Shown: in pieces, positions 18,941 through 32,855 of the stretch
How the letters are laid out: every line of letters starts with the position of its first letter
Numbering within the stretch: position 1 is the stretch's first letter
Source of the DNA: Eutreptiella sp. 'Long Island Sound 2002'
Taxonomy: Eukaryota; Euglenozoa; Euglenophyceae; Eutreptiales; Eutreptiaceae
Direction of reading: 5' to 3'
NCBI GenBank assembly: GCA_964036045.1
Contig: OZ038399.1
Span: 19,551,670-19,615,669, forward strand
DNA length: 64,000 nucleotides
Notes under the pieces: model-generated
Databases searched by the model: none
What the model saw: the letters and a program-made list of their open reading frames with translations, nothing else
Told to the model about the DNA's origin: nothing
Translations under genes and position numbers: made by a program

Positions 18941-21900
18941 GTCATTCGCGTGCAAGGGAGCCTAAAGCCCAGATTTGCGCACACGGGCAAATTCGGGCAA
19001 ATTCTCTGCTACACGTGCGATGTGGTTCGTATGGTACACGAACAACATGCTGCAGCTTGTTCTGGCCGGAGGGTTAAGTGGTCGAGATATGGGCAATACC
19101 AATTTGAAATCGGCATTGTGCGGGCACGTACTGTTCGGTTCAACCTGGAAATAAGGTTATTCGCGTGCAAGGGAGCCTGAACCTCACATTTGCGCACACG
19201 GGCAAATTCGGGCAAATTCTCTGCTACACGTGCGGGGTGGTTCGTATGGTCCACGAACATCATGATGCACCTTGTTTTGGCCAGAGGGTTGAGTGGTCGA
19301 GATATGGGCAATACCAATTTGAAATGGTCATTGTGCGGGCACGCACTGTTCAGTTCAACCTGAAAATAGCGTCCTTCGCGTGCAAGGGAGCCTAAACCTC
19401 ACATTTGCACACACGGGCAAATTCGGGCAAATTCTCTGCTACACGTGCGACGTGGTTCATATGGTACGCGAACAGCATGATGCAGCTTGTTCTGGCCGGA
19501 GGGTTGAGTGGTCGAGATATGGGCAATACCAATTTGAAATCGGCATTGTGCGGGCACGTACTGTGAAGTTCAACCTGAAAATAGCGTCACTCGTGTGCAA
19601 GGGAGCCTGAACCTCACATTTGCACACACGGGCAAATTCGGGCAAATTCTCTGCTACATGTGCGAGGTGGTTCGTATGGTACACGAACATCATGATGCAC
19701 CTTGGTTTGACCAGAGGGTTGAGTGGTCGAGATATGGGCAATACCAATTTGGAATGGTCATTGTGCGGGCACGCACTGTTCAGTTCAACCTGAAAATAGC
19801 GTCCTTCACGTGCAAGGGAGCCTAAACCTCACATTTGCACACACGGGCAAATTCGGGCAAATTCTCTGCTACACGTGCGACGTGGTTCGTATGGTACACG
19901 AACAGCATGATGCACCTTGTTCTGGCCGGAGGGTTGAGTGGTTGTGATATGGGCAATACCAATTTGAAATAAGCATTGTGCGGGCACGTACTGTGAAGTT
20001 CAACCTGAAAATAGCGTCATTCGCGTGCAAGGGAGCCTGAACCTCACATTTGCACACACGTGCAAATTCGGGCAAATTCTCTGCTACACGTGCGACGTGG
20101 TTCGTACGGTACGCGAACAGCATGATGCACCTTGTTCTGGCCGGAGGGTTGAGTGGTTGTGATATGGGCAATAGCAATTTGAAATGGTCATTGTGCGGGC
20201 ACGTACTGTGAAGTTCAACCTTAAAATAGCGTCACTCGTGTGCAAGGGAGCCTAAACCTCACATTTGCACACACGGGCAAATTCGGGCAAATTCTCTGCT
20301 ACACGTGCGACGTGGTTCCTATGGTACACGAACATCATGATGCAGCTTTGTCTGGCCTGAGGGTTGAGTGGTCGAGATATGGGCAGTACCAATTTGAAAT
20401 GGGCATTGTGCGGGCGCATACTGTTCAGTTCGACCTGAAAATAGCGTCCTTCGCGTGCCGGGGAGCCTAAGCCGCACATTTCCACACACGGGCGAATTGG
20501 GACAAATTCTGTGCTACACGTGCGACGTGGTTCGTATGGTACACGAATAGCATGATGCAGCTTGTTGTGGCCAGAGGGTTGAGTGGTTGAGATATGGGCA
20601 AGACCAAATTGAAACGGGTATTGTGCGGGCACGTACTATTCAGTTCAACCTGAAAATAGCGTCCTTCGCGTGCAAGGGAGCCTAAAACCCACATATGCGC
20701 ACACGGGCAAATTCGAGCAAATTCTCTGCTACAGGTGCGACGTGGTTCGTATGGTACACGAACAGCATGATGCAGCTTGTTCTGACCGGAGGGTTGAGTG
20801 GTTGAGATATGGGCAATACCAATTTGAAATGGGCATTGTGCGGGCACGTACTGTGAAGTTCAACCTGAAAATAGCGTCATTCGCGTGCAAGGGAGCCTAA
20901 AGCCCAGATTTGCACACACGGGCAAATTCGGGCAAATTCTCTGCTACAGGTGCGACGTGGTTCGTATGGTACACGAACATCATGATGCACCTTGTTTTGA
21001 CCAGGGGGTTGAGTGGTCGAGATATGAGCAATACCAATTTGGAATGGTCATTGTGCGGGCACGCACTGTTCAGTTCAACCTGAAAATAGCGTCCTTCACG
21101 TGCAAGGGAGCCTAGAACCCACATATGCGCACACGGGCAAATTCGAGCGAATTCTCTGCTACAGGTGCGACGTGGTTCGTATGGTACACTCACAGCATGA
21201 TGCAGCTTGTTTTGGCCAGAGGGTTGAGTGGTTGAGATATGGGCAATACCAAATTGAAACGGGTATTGTGCGGGCACGTACTATTCAGTTCAACCTGAAA
21301 ATAGCGTCATTCGCGTGCAAGGGAGCCTAAAGCCCAGATTTGCGCACACGGGCAAATTCGGGCAAATTCTCTGCTACACGTGCGATGTGGTTCGTATGGT
21401 ACACGAACAACATGCTGCAGCTTGTTCTGGCCGGAGGGTTAAGTGGTCGAGATATGGGCAATACCAATTTGAAATCGGCATTGTGCGGGCACGTACTGTT
21501 CGGTTCAACCTGGAAATAAGGTTATTCGCGTGCAAGGGAGCCTGAACCTCACATTTGCGCACACGGGCAAATTCGGGCAAATTCTCTGCTACACGTGCGG
21601 GGTGGTTCGTATGGTCCACGAACATCATGATGCACCTTGTTTTGGCCAGAGGGTTGAGTGGTCGAGATATGGGCAATACCAATTTGAAATGGTCATTGTG
21701 CGGGCACGCACTGTTCAGTTCAACCTGAAAATAGCGTCCTTCGCGTGCAAGGGAGCCTAAACCTCACATTTGCACACACGGGCAAATTCGGGCAAATTCT
21801 CTGCTACACGTGCGACGTGGTTCATATGGTACGCGAACAGCATGATGCAGCTTGTTCTGGCCGGAGGGTTGAGTGGTCGAGATATGGGCAATACCAATTT

Positions 21901-22160
21901 GAAATCGGCATTGTGCGGGCACGTACTGTGAAGTTCAACCTGAAAATAGCGTCACTCGTGTGCAAGGGAGCCTGAACCTCACATTTGCACACACGGGCAA
22001 ATTCGGGCAAATTCTCTGCTACATGTGCGAGGTGGTTCGTATGGTACACGAACATCATGATGCACCTTGGTTTGACCAGAGGGTTGAGTGGTCGAGATAT
22101 GGGCAATACCAATTTGGAATGGTCATTGTGCGGGCACGCACTGTTCAGTTCAACCTGAAA
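17440..22160. repeat. Tandem 11-monomer higher-order repeat (2,365 bp, two copies)
   Basis: The block about 17440-19800 is followed directly by a near-identical copy at about 19805-22160. Matching units include 17875/20240, 18305/20670, 18520/20885, 18735/21100, 18950/21315, 19165/21530 and 19380/21745. Shared rare changes, such as gatatgagcaa in one monomer of each copy, confirm the pairing. Confidence 0.85.
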
Positions 22161-22389
22161 ATAGCGTCCTTCGCGTGCAAGGGAGCCTAAACCTCACATT
22201 TGCACACACGGGCAAATTCGGGCAAATTCTCTGCTACACGTGCGACGTGGTTCGTATGGTACACGAACAGCATGATGCAGCTTGTTCTGGCCGGAGGGTT
22301 GAGTGGTTGTGATATGGGCAATACCAATTTGAAATGGGCATTGTGCGGGCACGTACTGTGAAGTTCAACCTGAAAATAGCGTCATTCGC

Positions 22390-25300
22390 GTGCAAGGGAG
22401 CCTAAAGCCCAGATTTGCGCACACGGGCAAATTCGGGCAAATTCTCTGCTACACGTGCGATGTGGTTCGTATGGTACACGAACAACATGCTGCAGCTTGT
22501 TCTGGCCAGAGGGTTAAGTGGTCGAGATATGGGCAATACCAATTTGAAATCGGCATTGTGCGGGCACGTACTGTTCGGTTCAACCTGGAAATAAGGTTAT
22601 TCGCGTGCAAGGGAGCCTGAACCTGACATTTGCGCACACGGGCAAATTCGGGCAAATTCTCTGCTACACGTGCGGGGTGGTTCGTATGGTCCACGAACAT
22701 CATGATGCACCTTGTTTTGGCCAGAGGGTTGAGTGGTCGAGATATGGGCAATACCAATTTGAAATGGTCAATGTGCGGGCACGCACTGTTCAGTTCAACC
22801 TGAAAATAGCGTCCTTCGCGTGCAAGGGAGCCTAAACCTCACATTTGAGCACACGGGCAAATTCGGGCAAATTCTCTGCTACACGTGCGACGTGGTTCAT
22901 ATGGTACGCGAACAGCATGATGCAGCTTGTTCTGGCCGGAGGGTTGAGTGGTCGAGATATGGGCAATACCAATTTGAAATCGGCATTGTGCGGGCACGTA
23001 CTGTGAAGTTCAACCTAAAAATAGCGTCACTCGTGTGCAAGGGAGCCTGAACCTCACATTTGCAGACACGGGCAAATTCGGGCAAATTCTCTGCTACATG
23101 TGCGAGGTGGTTCGTATGGTACACGAACATCATGATGCACCTTGTTTTGACCAGAGGGTTGAGTGGTCGAGATATGGGCAATACCAATTTGGAATGGTCA
23201 TTGTGCGGGCACGCACTGTTCAGTTCAACCTGAAAATAGCGTCCTTCACGTGCAAGGGAGCCTAAACCTCACATTTGCACACACGGGCAAATTCGGGCAA
23301 ATTCTCTGCTACACGTGCGACGTGGTTCGTATGGTACACGAACAGCATGATGCACCTTGTTCTGGCCGGAGGGTTGAGTGGTTGTGATATGGGCAATACC
23401 AATTTGAAATAAGCATTGTGCGGGCACGTACTGTGAAGTTCAACCTGAAAATAGCGTCATTCGCGTGCAAGGGAGCCTGAACCTCACATTTGCACACACG
23501 TGCAAATTCGGGCAAATTCTCTGCTACACGTGCGACGTGGTTCGTATGGTACACGAATAGCATGATGCACCTTGTTCTGGCCGGAGGGTTGAGTGGTTGT
23601 GATATGGGCAATACCAATTTGAAATGGTCATTGTGCGGGCACGTACTGTGAAGTTCAACCTTAAAATAGCGTCACTCGTGTGCAAGGGAGCCTGAACCTC
23701 ACATTTGCACACACGGGCAAATTCGGGCAAATTCTCTGCTACACGTGCGACGTGGTTCCTATGGTACACGAACATCATGATGCAGCTTTGTCTGGCCTGA
23801 GGGTTGAGTGGTCGAGATATGGGCAGTACCAATTTGAAATGGGCATTGTGCGGGCGCATACTGTTCAGTTCGACCTGAAAATAGCGTCCTTCGCGTGCCG
23901 GGGAGCCTAAGCCGCACATTTCCACACACGGGCGAATTGGGACAAATTCTCTGCTACACGTGCGACGTGGTTCGTATGGTACACGAATAGCATGATGCAG
24001 CTTGTTGTGGCCAGAGGGTTGAGTGGTTGAGATATGGGCAAGACCAAATTGAAACGGGTATTGTGCGGGCACGTACTATTCAGTTCAACCTGAAAATAGC
24101 GTCCTTCGCGTGCAAGGGAGCCTAAAACCCACATATGCGCACACGGGCAAATTCGAGCAAATTCTCTGCTACAGGTGCGACGTGGTTCGTATGGTACACG
24201 AACAGCATGATGCAGCTTGTTCTGACCGGAGGGTTGAGTGGTTGAGATATGGGCAATACCAATTTGAAATGGGCATTGTGCGGGCACGTACTGTGAAGTT
24301 CAACCTGAAAATAGCGTCATTCGCGTGCAAGGGAGCCTAAAGCCCAGATTTGCACACACGGGCAAATTCGGGCAAATTCTCTGCTACAGGTGCGACGTGG
24401 TTCGTATGGTACACGAACATCATGATGCACCTTGTTTTGACCAGGGGGTTGAGTGGTCGAGATATGAGCAATACCAATTTGGAATGGTCATTGTGCGGGC
24501 ACGCACTGTTCAGTTCAACCTGAAAATAGCGTCCTTCACGTGCAAGGGAGCCTAGAACCCACATATGCGCACACGGGCAAATTCGAGCGAATTCTCTGCT
24601 ACAGGTGCGACGTGGTTCGTATGGTACACTCACAGCATGATGCAGCTTGTTTTGGCCAGAGGGTTGAGTGGTTGAGATATGGGCAATACCAAATTGAAAC
24701 GGGTATTGTGCGGGCACGTACTATTCAGTTCAACCTGAAAATAGCGTCATTCGCGTGCAAGGGAGCCTAAAACCCACATATGCGCACACGGGCAAATTCG
24801 AGCAAATTCTCTGCTACAGGTGCGACGTGGTTCGTATGGTACACTCACAGCATGATGCAGGTTGTTCTGGCCAGAGGGTTGAGTGGTCGAGATATGGGCA
24901 ATACCAATTTGAAATGGGCATTGTGCGGGCACGTACTGTTCCGTTCAACCTGGAAATAGCGTCATTCGCGTGCAAGGGAGCCTGAACCTCACATTCGCAC
25001 ACACGTGCAAATTCGGGCATTTTCTCTGCTACACGTGCGAGGTGGTTCATATGGTACTCGAACAGCATGATGCACCTTGTTCTGGCCGGAGGGTTGAGTG
25101 GTCGAGATATGGGCAATACCAATTTGGAATGGTCATTGTGCGGGCACGCACTGTTCAGTTCAACCTGAAAATAGCGTCCTTCACGTGCAAGGGAGCCTAA
25201 ACCTCACATTTGCACACACGGGCAAATTCGGGCAAATTCTCTGCTACATGTGCGAGGTGGTTCGTATGGTACACGAACATCATGATGCACCTTGTTTTGA

Positions 25301-28300
25301 CCAGGGGGTTGAGTGGTCGAGATATGGGCAACACCAATTTGAAATGGGCATTGTGCGGGCACGCACTGTTCAGTTCAACCTGAAAATAGCGTCCTTCGCG
25401 TGCAAGGGAGCCTAAACCTCACATTTGCACACACGGGCAAATTCGGGCAAATTCTCTGCTACACGTGCGACGTGGTTCGTATGGTACACGAACAGCATGA
25501 TGCAGCTTGTTCTGGCCGGAGGGTTGAGTGGTTGTGATATGGGCAATACCAATTTGAAATGGGCATTGTGCGGGCACGTACTGTGAAGTTCAACCTGAAA
25601 ATAGCGTCATTCGCGTGCAAGGGAGCCTAAAGCCCAGATTTGCGCACACGGGCAAATTCGGGCAAATTCTCTGCTACACGTGCGATGTGGTTCGTATGGT
25701 ACACGAACAACATGCTGCAGCTTGTTCTGGCCAGAGGGTTAAGTGGTCGAGATATGGGCAATACCAATTTGAAATCGGCATTGTGCGGGCACGTACTGTT
25801 CGGTTCAACCTGGAAATAAGGTTATTCGCGTGCAAGGGAGCCTGAACCTCACATTTGCGCACACGGGCAAATTCGGGCAAATTCTCTGCTACACGTGCGG
25901 GGTGGTTCGTATGGTCCACGAACATCATGATGCACCTTGTTTTGGCCAGAGGGTTGAGTGGTCGAGATATGGGCAATACCAATTTGAAATGGTCAATGTG
26001 CGGGCACGCACTGTTCAGTTCAACCTGAAAATAGCGTCCTTCGCGTGCAAGGGAGCCTAAACCTCACATTTGCACACACGGGCAAATTCGGGCAAATTCT
26101 CTGCTACACGTGCGACGTGGTTCATATGGTACGCGAACAGCATGATGCAGCTTGTTCTGGCCGGAGGGTTGAGTGGTCGAGATATGGGCAATACCAATTT
26201 GAAATCGGCATTGTGCGGGCACGTACTGTGAAGTTCAACCTAAAAATAGCGTCACTCGTGTGCAAGGGAGCCTGAACCTCACATTTGCAGACACGGGCAA
26301 ATTCGGGCAAATTCTCTGCTACATGTGCGAGGTGGTTCGTATGGTACACGAACATCATGATGCACCTTGTTTTGACCAGAGGGTTGAGTGGTCGAGATAT
26401 GGGCAATACCAATTTGGAATGGTCATTGTGCGGGCACGTACTGTTCAGTTCAACCTGAAAATAGCGTCCTTCACGTGCAAGGGAGCCTAAACCTCACATT
26501 TGCACACACGGGCAAATTCGGGCAAATTCTCTGCTACACATGCGACGCGGTTCGTATGGTACACGAACAGCATGATGCAGCTTGTTCTGGCCAGAGGGTT
26601 GAGTGGTTGTGATATGGGCAATACCAATTTGAAATAAGCATTGTGCGGGCACGTACTGTGAAGTTCAACCTGAAAATAGCGTCATTCGCGTGCAAGGGAG
26701 CCTGAACCTCACATTTGCACACACGTGCAAATTCGGGCAAATTCTCTGCTACACGTGCGACGTGGTTCGTATGGTACGCGAACAGCATGATGCACCTTGT
26801 TCTGGCCGGAGGGTTGAGTGGTTGTGATATGGGCAATACCAATTTGAAATGGTCATTGTGCGGGCACGTACTGTGAAGTTCAACCTTAAAATAGCGTCAC
26901 TCGTGTGCAAGGGAGCCTGAACCTCACATTTGCACACACGGGCAAATTCGGGCAAATTCTCTGCTACACGTGCGACGTGGTTCCTATGGTACACGAACAT
27001 CATGATGCAGCTTTGTCTGGCCTGAGGGTTGAGTGGTCGAGATATGGGCAGTACCAATTTGAAATGGGCATTGTGCGGGCGCATACTGTTCAGTTCGACC
27101 TGAAAATAGCGTCCTTCGCGTGCCGGGGAGCCTAAGCCGCACATTTCCACACACGGGCGAATTGGGACAAATTCTCTGCTACACGTGCGACGTGGTTCGT
27201 ATGGTACACGAATAGCATGATGCAGCTTGTTGTGGCCAGAGGGTTGAGTGGTTGAGATATGGGCAAGACCAAATTGAAACGGGTATTGTGCGGGCACGTA
27301 CTATTCAGTTCAACCTGAAAATAGCGTGCTTCGCGTGCAAGGGAGCCGAAAACCCACATATGCGCACACGGGCAAATTCGAGCAAATTCTCTGCTACAGG
27401 TGCGACGTGGTTCGTATGGTACACGAACAGCATGATGCAGCTTGTTCTGACCGGAGGGTTGAGTGGTTGAGATATGGGCAATACCAATTTGAAATGGGCA
27501 TTGTGCGGGCACGTACTGTGAAGTTCAACCTGAAAATAGCGTCATTCGCGTGCAAGGGAGCCTAAAGCCCAGATTTGCACACACGGGCAAATTCGGGCAA
27601 ATTCTCTGCTACAGGTGCGACGTGGTTCGTATGGTACACGAACATCATGATGCACCTTGTTTTGACCAGGGGGTTGAGTGGTCGAGATATGAGCAATACC
27701 AATTTGGAATGGTCATTGTGCGGGCACGCACTGTTCAGTTCAACCTGAAAATAGCGTCCTTCACGTGCAAGGGAGCCTGGAACCCACATATGCGCACACG
27801 GGCAAATTCGAGCGAATTCTCTGCTACAGGTGCGACGTGGTTCGTATGGTACACTCACAGCATGATGCAGCTTGTTTTGGCCAGAGGGTTGAGTGGTTGA
27901 GATATGGGCAATACCAAATTGAAACGGGTATTGTGCGGGCACGTACTATTCAGTTCAACCTGAAAATAGCGTCATTCGCGTGCAAGGGAGCCTAAAACCC
28001 ACATATGCGCACACGGGCAAATTCGAGCAAATTCTCTGCTACAGGTGCGACGTGGTTCGTATGGTACACTCACAGCATGATGCAGGTTGTTCTGGCCAGA
28101 GGGTTGAGTGGTCGAGATATGGGCAATACCAATTTGAAATGGGCATTGTGCGGGCACGTACTGTTCCGTTCAACCTGGAAATAGCGTCATTCGCGTGCAA
28201 GGGAGCCTGAACCTCACATTCGCACACACGTGCAAATTCGGGCAAATTCTCTGCTACACGTGCGAGGTGGTTCGTATGGTACTCGAACAGCATGATGCAC

Positions 28301-28625
28301 CTTGTTCTGGCCGGAGGGTTGAGTGGTCGAGATATGGGCAATACCAATTTGGAATGGTCATTGTGCGGGCACGCACTGTTCAGTTCAACCTGAAAATAGC
28401 GTCCTTCACGTGCAAGGGAGCCTAAACCTCACATTTGCAAACACGGGCAAATTCGGGCAAATTCTCTGCTACATGTGCGAGGTGGTTCGTATGGTACACG
28501 AACATCATGATGCACCTTGTTTTGACCAGGGGGTTGAGTGGTCGAGATATGGGCAACACCAATTTGAAATGGGCATTGTGCGGGCACGTACTGTTCAGTT
28601 CAACCTGAAAATAGCGTCACTCGTG
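22390..28625. repeat. Tandem 15-monomer higher-order repeat (3,225 bp, two copies)
   Basis: The block at about 22390-25400 recurs 3,225 bases later at 25615-28625. Matching units include 22390/25615, 22605/25830, 23035/26260, 23680/26905, 24325/27550, 24540/27765, 24755/27980 and 24970/28195, with a few private changes in each copy (for example the gagccgaaaac variant near 27350). Confidence 0.85.
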
Positions 28626-31600
28626 TGCAAGGGAGCCTAAAGCCCAGATTTGCACACACGGGCAAATTCGGGCAAATTCTCTGCTACATGTGCGAGGTGG
28701 TTCGTATGGTACACGAACATCATGATGCACCTTGTTTTGACCAGGGGGTTGAGTGGTCGAGATATGGGCAATACCAATTTGGAATGGTCATTGTGCGGGC
28801 ACGCACTGTTCAGTTCAACCTGAAAATAGCGTCCTTCACGTGCAAGGGAGCCTAGAACCCACATATGCGCACACGGGCAAATTCGAGCGAATTCTCTGCT
28901 ACAGGTGCGACGTGGTTCGTATGGTACACTCACAGCATGATGCACCTTGTTTTGGCCAGAGGGTTGAGTGGTTGAGATATGGGCAATACCAAATTGAAAC
29001 GGGTATTGTGCGGGCACGTACTATTCAGTTCAACCTGAAAATAGCGTCATTCGCGTGCAAGGGAGCCTAAAACCCACATATGCGCACACGGGCAAATTCG
29101 AGCAAATTCTCTGCTACAGGTGCGACGTGGTTCGTATGGTACACTAACAGCATGATGCAGCTTGTTCTGGCCAGAGGGTTGAGTGGTCGAGATATGGGCA
29201 ATACCAATTTGAAATGGGCATTGTGCGGGCACGTACTGTGAAGTTCAACCTGGAAATAGCGTCATTCGCGTGCAACGGAGCCTGAACCTCACATTCGCAC
29301 ACACGTGCAAATTCGGGCAAATTCTCTGCTACACGTGCGACGTGGTTTGTATGGTACACTAACAGCATGATGCAGCTTGTTCTGGCCAGAGGGTTGATTG
29401 TCGAGATATGGGCAATACCAATTTGAAATGGGCATTGTGCGGGCACGTACTGTTCAGTTCAACCTGGAAATAGCGTCATTCGCGTGCAACGGAGCCTGAA
29501 CCTCACATTTGCACACACGTGCAAATTCGGGCAAATTCTCTGCTACACGTGCGACGTGGTTCGTATGGTACTCGAACAGCATGATGCACCTTGTTCTGGC
29601 CGGAGGGTTGAGTGGTCGAGATGTGGGCAATACCAATTTGGAATGGTCATTGTGCGGGCACGTACTGTTCAGTTCAACCTGAAAATAGCGTCCTTCACGT
29701 GCAAGGGAGCCTAAACCTCACATTTGCACACACGGGCAAATTCGGGCAAATTCTCTGCTACATGTGCGAGGTGGTTCGTATGGTACACGAACATCATGAT
29801 GCACCTTGTTTTGACCAGGGGGTTGAGTGGTCGAGATATGGGCAACACCAATTTGAAATGGGCATTGTGCGGGCACGTACTGTTCAGTTCAACCTGAAAA
29901 TAGTGTCACTCGTGTGCAAGGGAGCCTAAAGCCCAGATTTGCACACACGGGCAAATTCGGGCAAATTCTCTGCTACATGTGCGAGGTGGTTCGTATGGTA
30001 CACGAACATCATGATGCACCTTGTTTTGACCAGGAGGTTGAGTGGTTGAGATATGGACAATACCAATTCGGAATGGTCATTGTGCGGGCACGCACTGTTC
30101 AGTTCAACCTGAAAATAGCGTCCTTCACGTGCAAGGGAGCCTAGAACCCACATATGCGCACACGGGCAAAGTCGAGCGAATTCTCTGCTACAGGTGCGAC
30201 ATGGTTCGTATGGTACACTCACAGCATGATGCAGCTTGTTTTGGCCAGAGGGTTGAGTGGTTGAGATATGGGCAATACCAAATTGAAACGGGTATTGTGC
30301 GGGCACGTACTATTCGGTTCAACCTGAAAATAGCGTCATTCGCGTGCAAGGGAGCCTAAAACCCACATATGCGCACACGGACAAATTCGAGCAAATTCTC
30401 TGCTACAGGTGCGACGTGGTTCGTATGGTACACTAACAGCATGATGCAGCTTGTTCTGGCCAGAGGGTTGAGTGGTCGAGATATGGGCAATACCAATTTG
30501 AAATGGGCATTGTGCGGGCACGTACTGTTCAGTTCAACCTGGAAATAGCGTCATTCGCGTGCAACGGAGCCTGAACCTCACATTTGCAGACACGTGCAAA
30601 TTCAGGCGAATTCTCTGCTACACGTGCGACGTGGTTCGTATGGTACTCGAACAGCATGATGCACCTTGTTCTGGCCGGAGGGTTGAGTGGTCGAGATATG
30701 GGCAATACCAATTTGGAATGGTCATTGTGCGGGCAAGCACTGTTCAGTTCAACCTGAAAATAGCGTCCTTCACGTGCAAGGGAGCCTAAACCTCACATTT
30801 GCACACACGGGCAAATTCGGGCAAATTCTCTGCTACATGTGCGAGGTGGTTCGTATGGTACACGAACATCATGATGCACCTTGTTTTGACCAGGGGGTTG
30901 AGTGGTCGAGATATGGGCAACACCAATTTGAAATGGGCATTGTGCGGGCACGTACTGTTCAGTTCAACCTGAAAATAGCGTCACTCGTGTGCAAGGGAGC
31001 CTGAACCTCACATTTGCACACACGGGCAAATTCGGGCAAATTCTCTGCTACATGTGCGAGGTGGTTCGTATGGTACACGAACATCATGATGCACCTTGTT
31101 TTGACCAGGGGGTTGAGTGGTCGAGATATGGGCAATACCAATTTGGAATGGTCATTGTGCGGGCACGCACTGTTCAGTTCAACCTGAAAATAGCGTCCTT
31201 CACGTGCAAGGGAGCCTAAACCTCACATTTGCACACACGGGCGAATTCGGGCAAATTCTCTGCTACATGTGCGAGGTGGTTCGTATGGTACACGAACATC
31301 ATGATGCACCTTGTTTTGACCAGGGGGTTGAGTGGTCGAGATATGGGCAATACCAATTTGAAATCGGCATTGTGCGGGCACGCACTGTTCAATTCAACCT
31401 GAAAATAGCGTCATTCGCGTGCAAGGGAGCCTAAATCCCAGACTTGCGCACACGGGCAAATTCGGGCAAATTCTCTGCTACACGTGCGATCCGGTTCGTA
31501 TGGTACACGAACAACATGCTGCAGCTTGTTTTGACCAGGGGGTTGAGTGGTCGAGATATGGGCAATACCAATTTGAAATGGTCATTGTGCGGGCACGCAC

Positions 31601-32817
31601 TGTTCAGTTCAACATGAAAATAGCGTCCTCCACGTGCAAGGGAGCCTAAACCTCACATTTGCACACACGGGCAAATTCGTGCAAATTCTCTGCTACACGT
31701 GCGACGTGGTTCATATGGTACACAAATAGCATGATGCAGCTTGTTCTGGCCTGAGGGTTGAGTGGTTGAGATATGGGCAGTACCAATTTGAAATGGGCAT
31801 TGTGCGGGCGCATACTGTTCAGTTCAACCTGAAAATAGCGTCATTCGCGTGCAAGGGAGCCTAAGCCGCACATTTCCACACACGGGCGAGTTGGGACAAA
31901 TTCTCTGCTACACGTGCGACGTGGTTCGTATGGTACACGAATAGCATGATGCAGCTTGTTGTGGCCAGGGGGTTGAGTGGTCGAGATATGGGCAACACCA
32001 ATTTGAAATCGGCATTGTGCGGGCACGTACTGTTCAGTTCAACCTGAAAATAGCGTCCTTCACGTGCAAGGGAGCCTAAAGCCCAGATTTGCGCACACGG
32101 GCAAATTCGGGCAAATTCTCTGCTACACGTGCGATGTGGTTCGTATGGTACACGAACAACATGCTGCAGCTTGTTCTGGCCAGAGGGTAAAGTGGTCCCG
32201 ATATGGGCAACACCAATTTGAAATGGGCATTGTGCGGGCACGTACTGTTCAGTTCAACCTGAAAATAGCGTCACTCGTGTGCAAGGGAGCCTCAACCTCA
32301 CATTTGCACACACGGGCAAATTCGGGCAAATTCTCTGCTACATCTGCGAGGTGGTTCGTATGGTTCACGAACATCATGATGCACCTTGTTTTGACCAGGG
32401 GGTTGAGTGGTCGAGATATGGGCAATACCAATTTCAATTGGTCATTGTGCGGGCACGCACTGTTCAGTTCAACCTGAAAATAGCGTCACTCGTGTGCAAG
32501 GGAGCCTGAACCTCACATTTGCACACACGGGCAGATTCGAGCAAATTCTCTGCTACATGTGCGAGGTGGTTCGTATGGTACACGAACATCATGATGCACC
32601 TTGTTTTGACCAGGGGGTTGAGTGGTCGAGATATGGGCAACACCAATTTGAAATGGGTATTGTGCGGGCACGTACTGTTCACTTCAACCTGAAAATAGCG
32701 TCACTCGTGTGCAAGGGAGCCCGAACCTCACATTTGCACACACGGGCAAATTCGGGCAAATTCTCTGCTACATGTGCGAGGTGGTTCGTATGGTACACGA
32801 ACATCATGATGCACCTT

Positions 32818-32823
32818 GTTTTG
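32818..32823. repeat. 6-bp direct repeat flanking the YR element, left copy
   Basis: gttttg, the last satellite bases before the element. The same six bases begin the satellite on the other side (37463-37468). It could be a target-site duplication or the short identity left by recombinase strand exchange; YR retroelements characteristically leave the latter. Confidence 0.85.
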
Positions 32824-32855
32824 TGATTGCTTCCCTCACCTGCCCTGCACGTCAG

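Larger units (their letters stand above)
13691..32823. repeat. 215-bp satellite array, left block (about 89 monomers)
   Basis: A head-to-tail tandem repeat with a period of 215 bases held almost without exception; rare 1-bp changes occur, such as a deletion near 29397. By eye the base composition is near half GC, far lower than the LINE. Fixed landmarks in each monomer are gagatatgggcaatacc, gcaagggagcc, a 10-base doublet (gggcaaattc twice in a row), a CACGTG at the end of ctacacgtgcga, and a dyad gttcgt-7-acgaac. Because 215 is not a multiple of 3, short open frames recur on both strands in every monomer; I regard these as non-coding. The last monomer breaks off at gttttg (32818-32823), where the YR retroelement starts. 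Confidence 0.98.
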
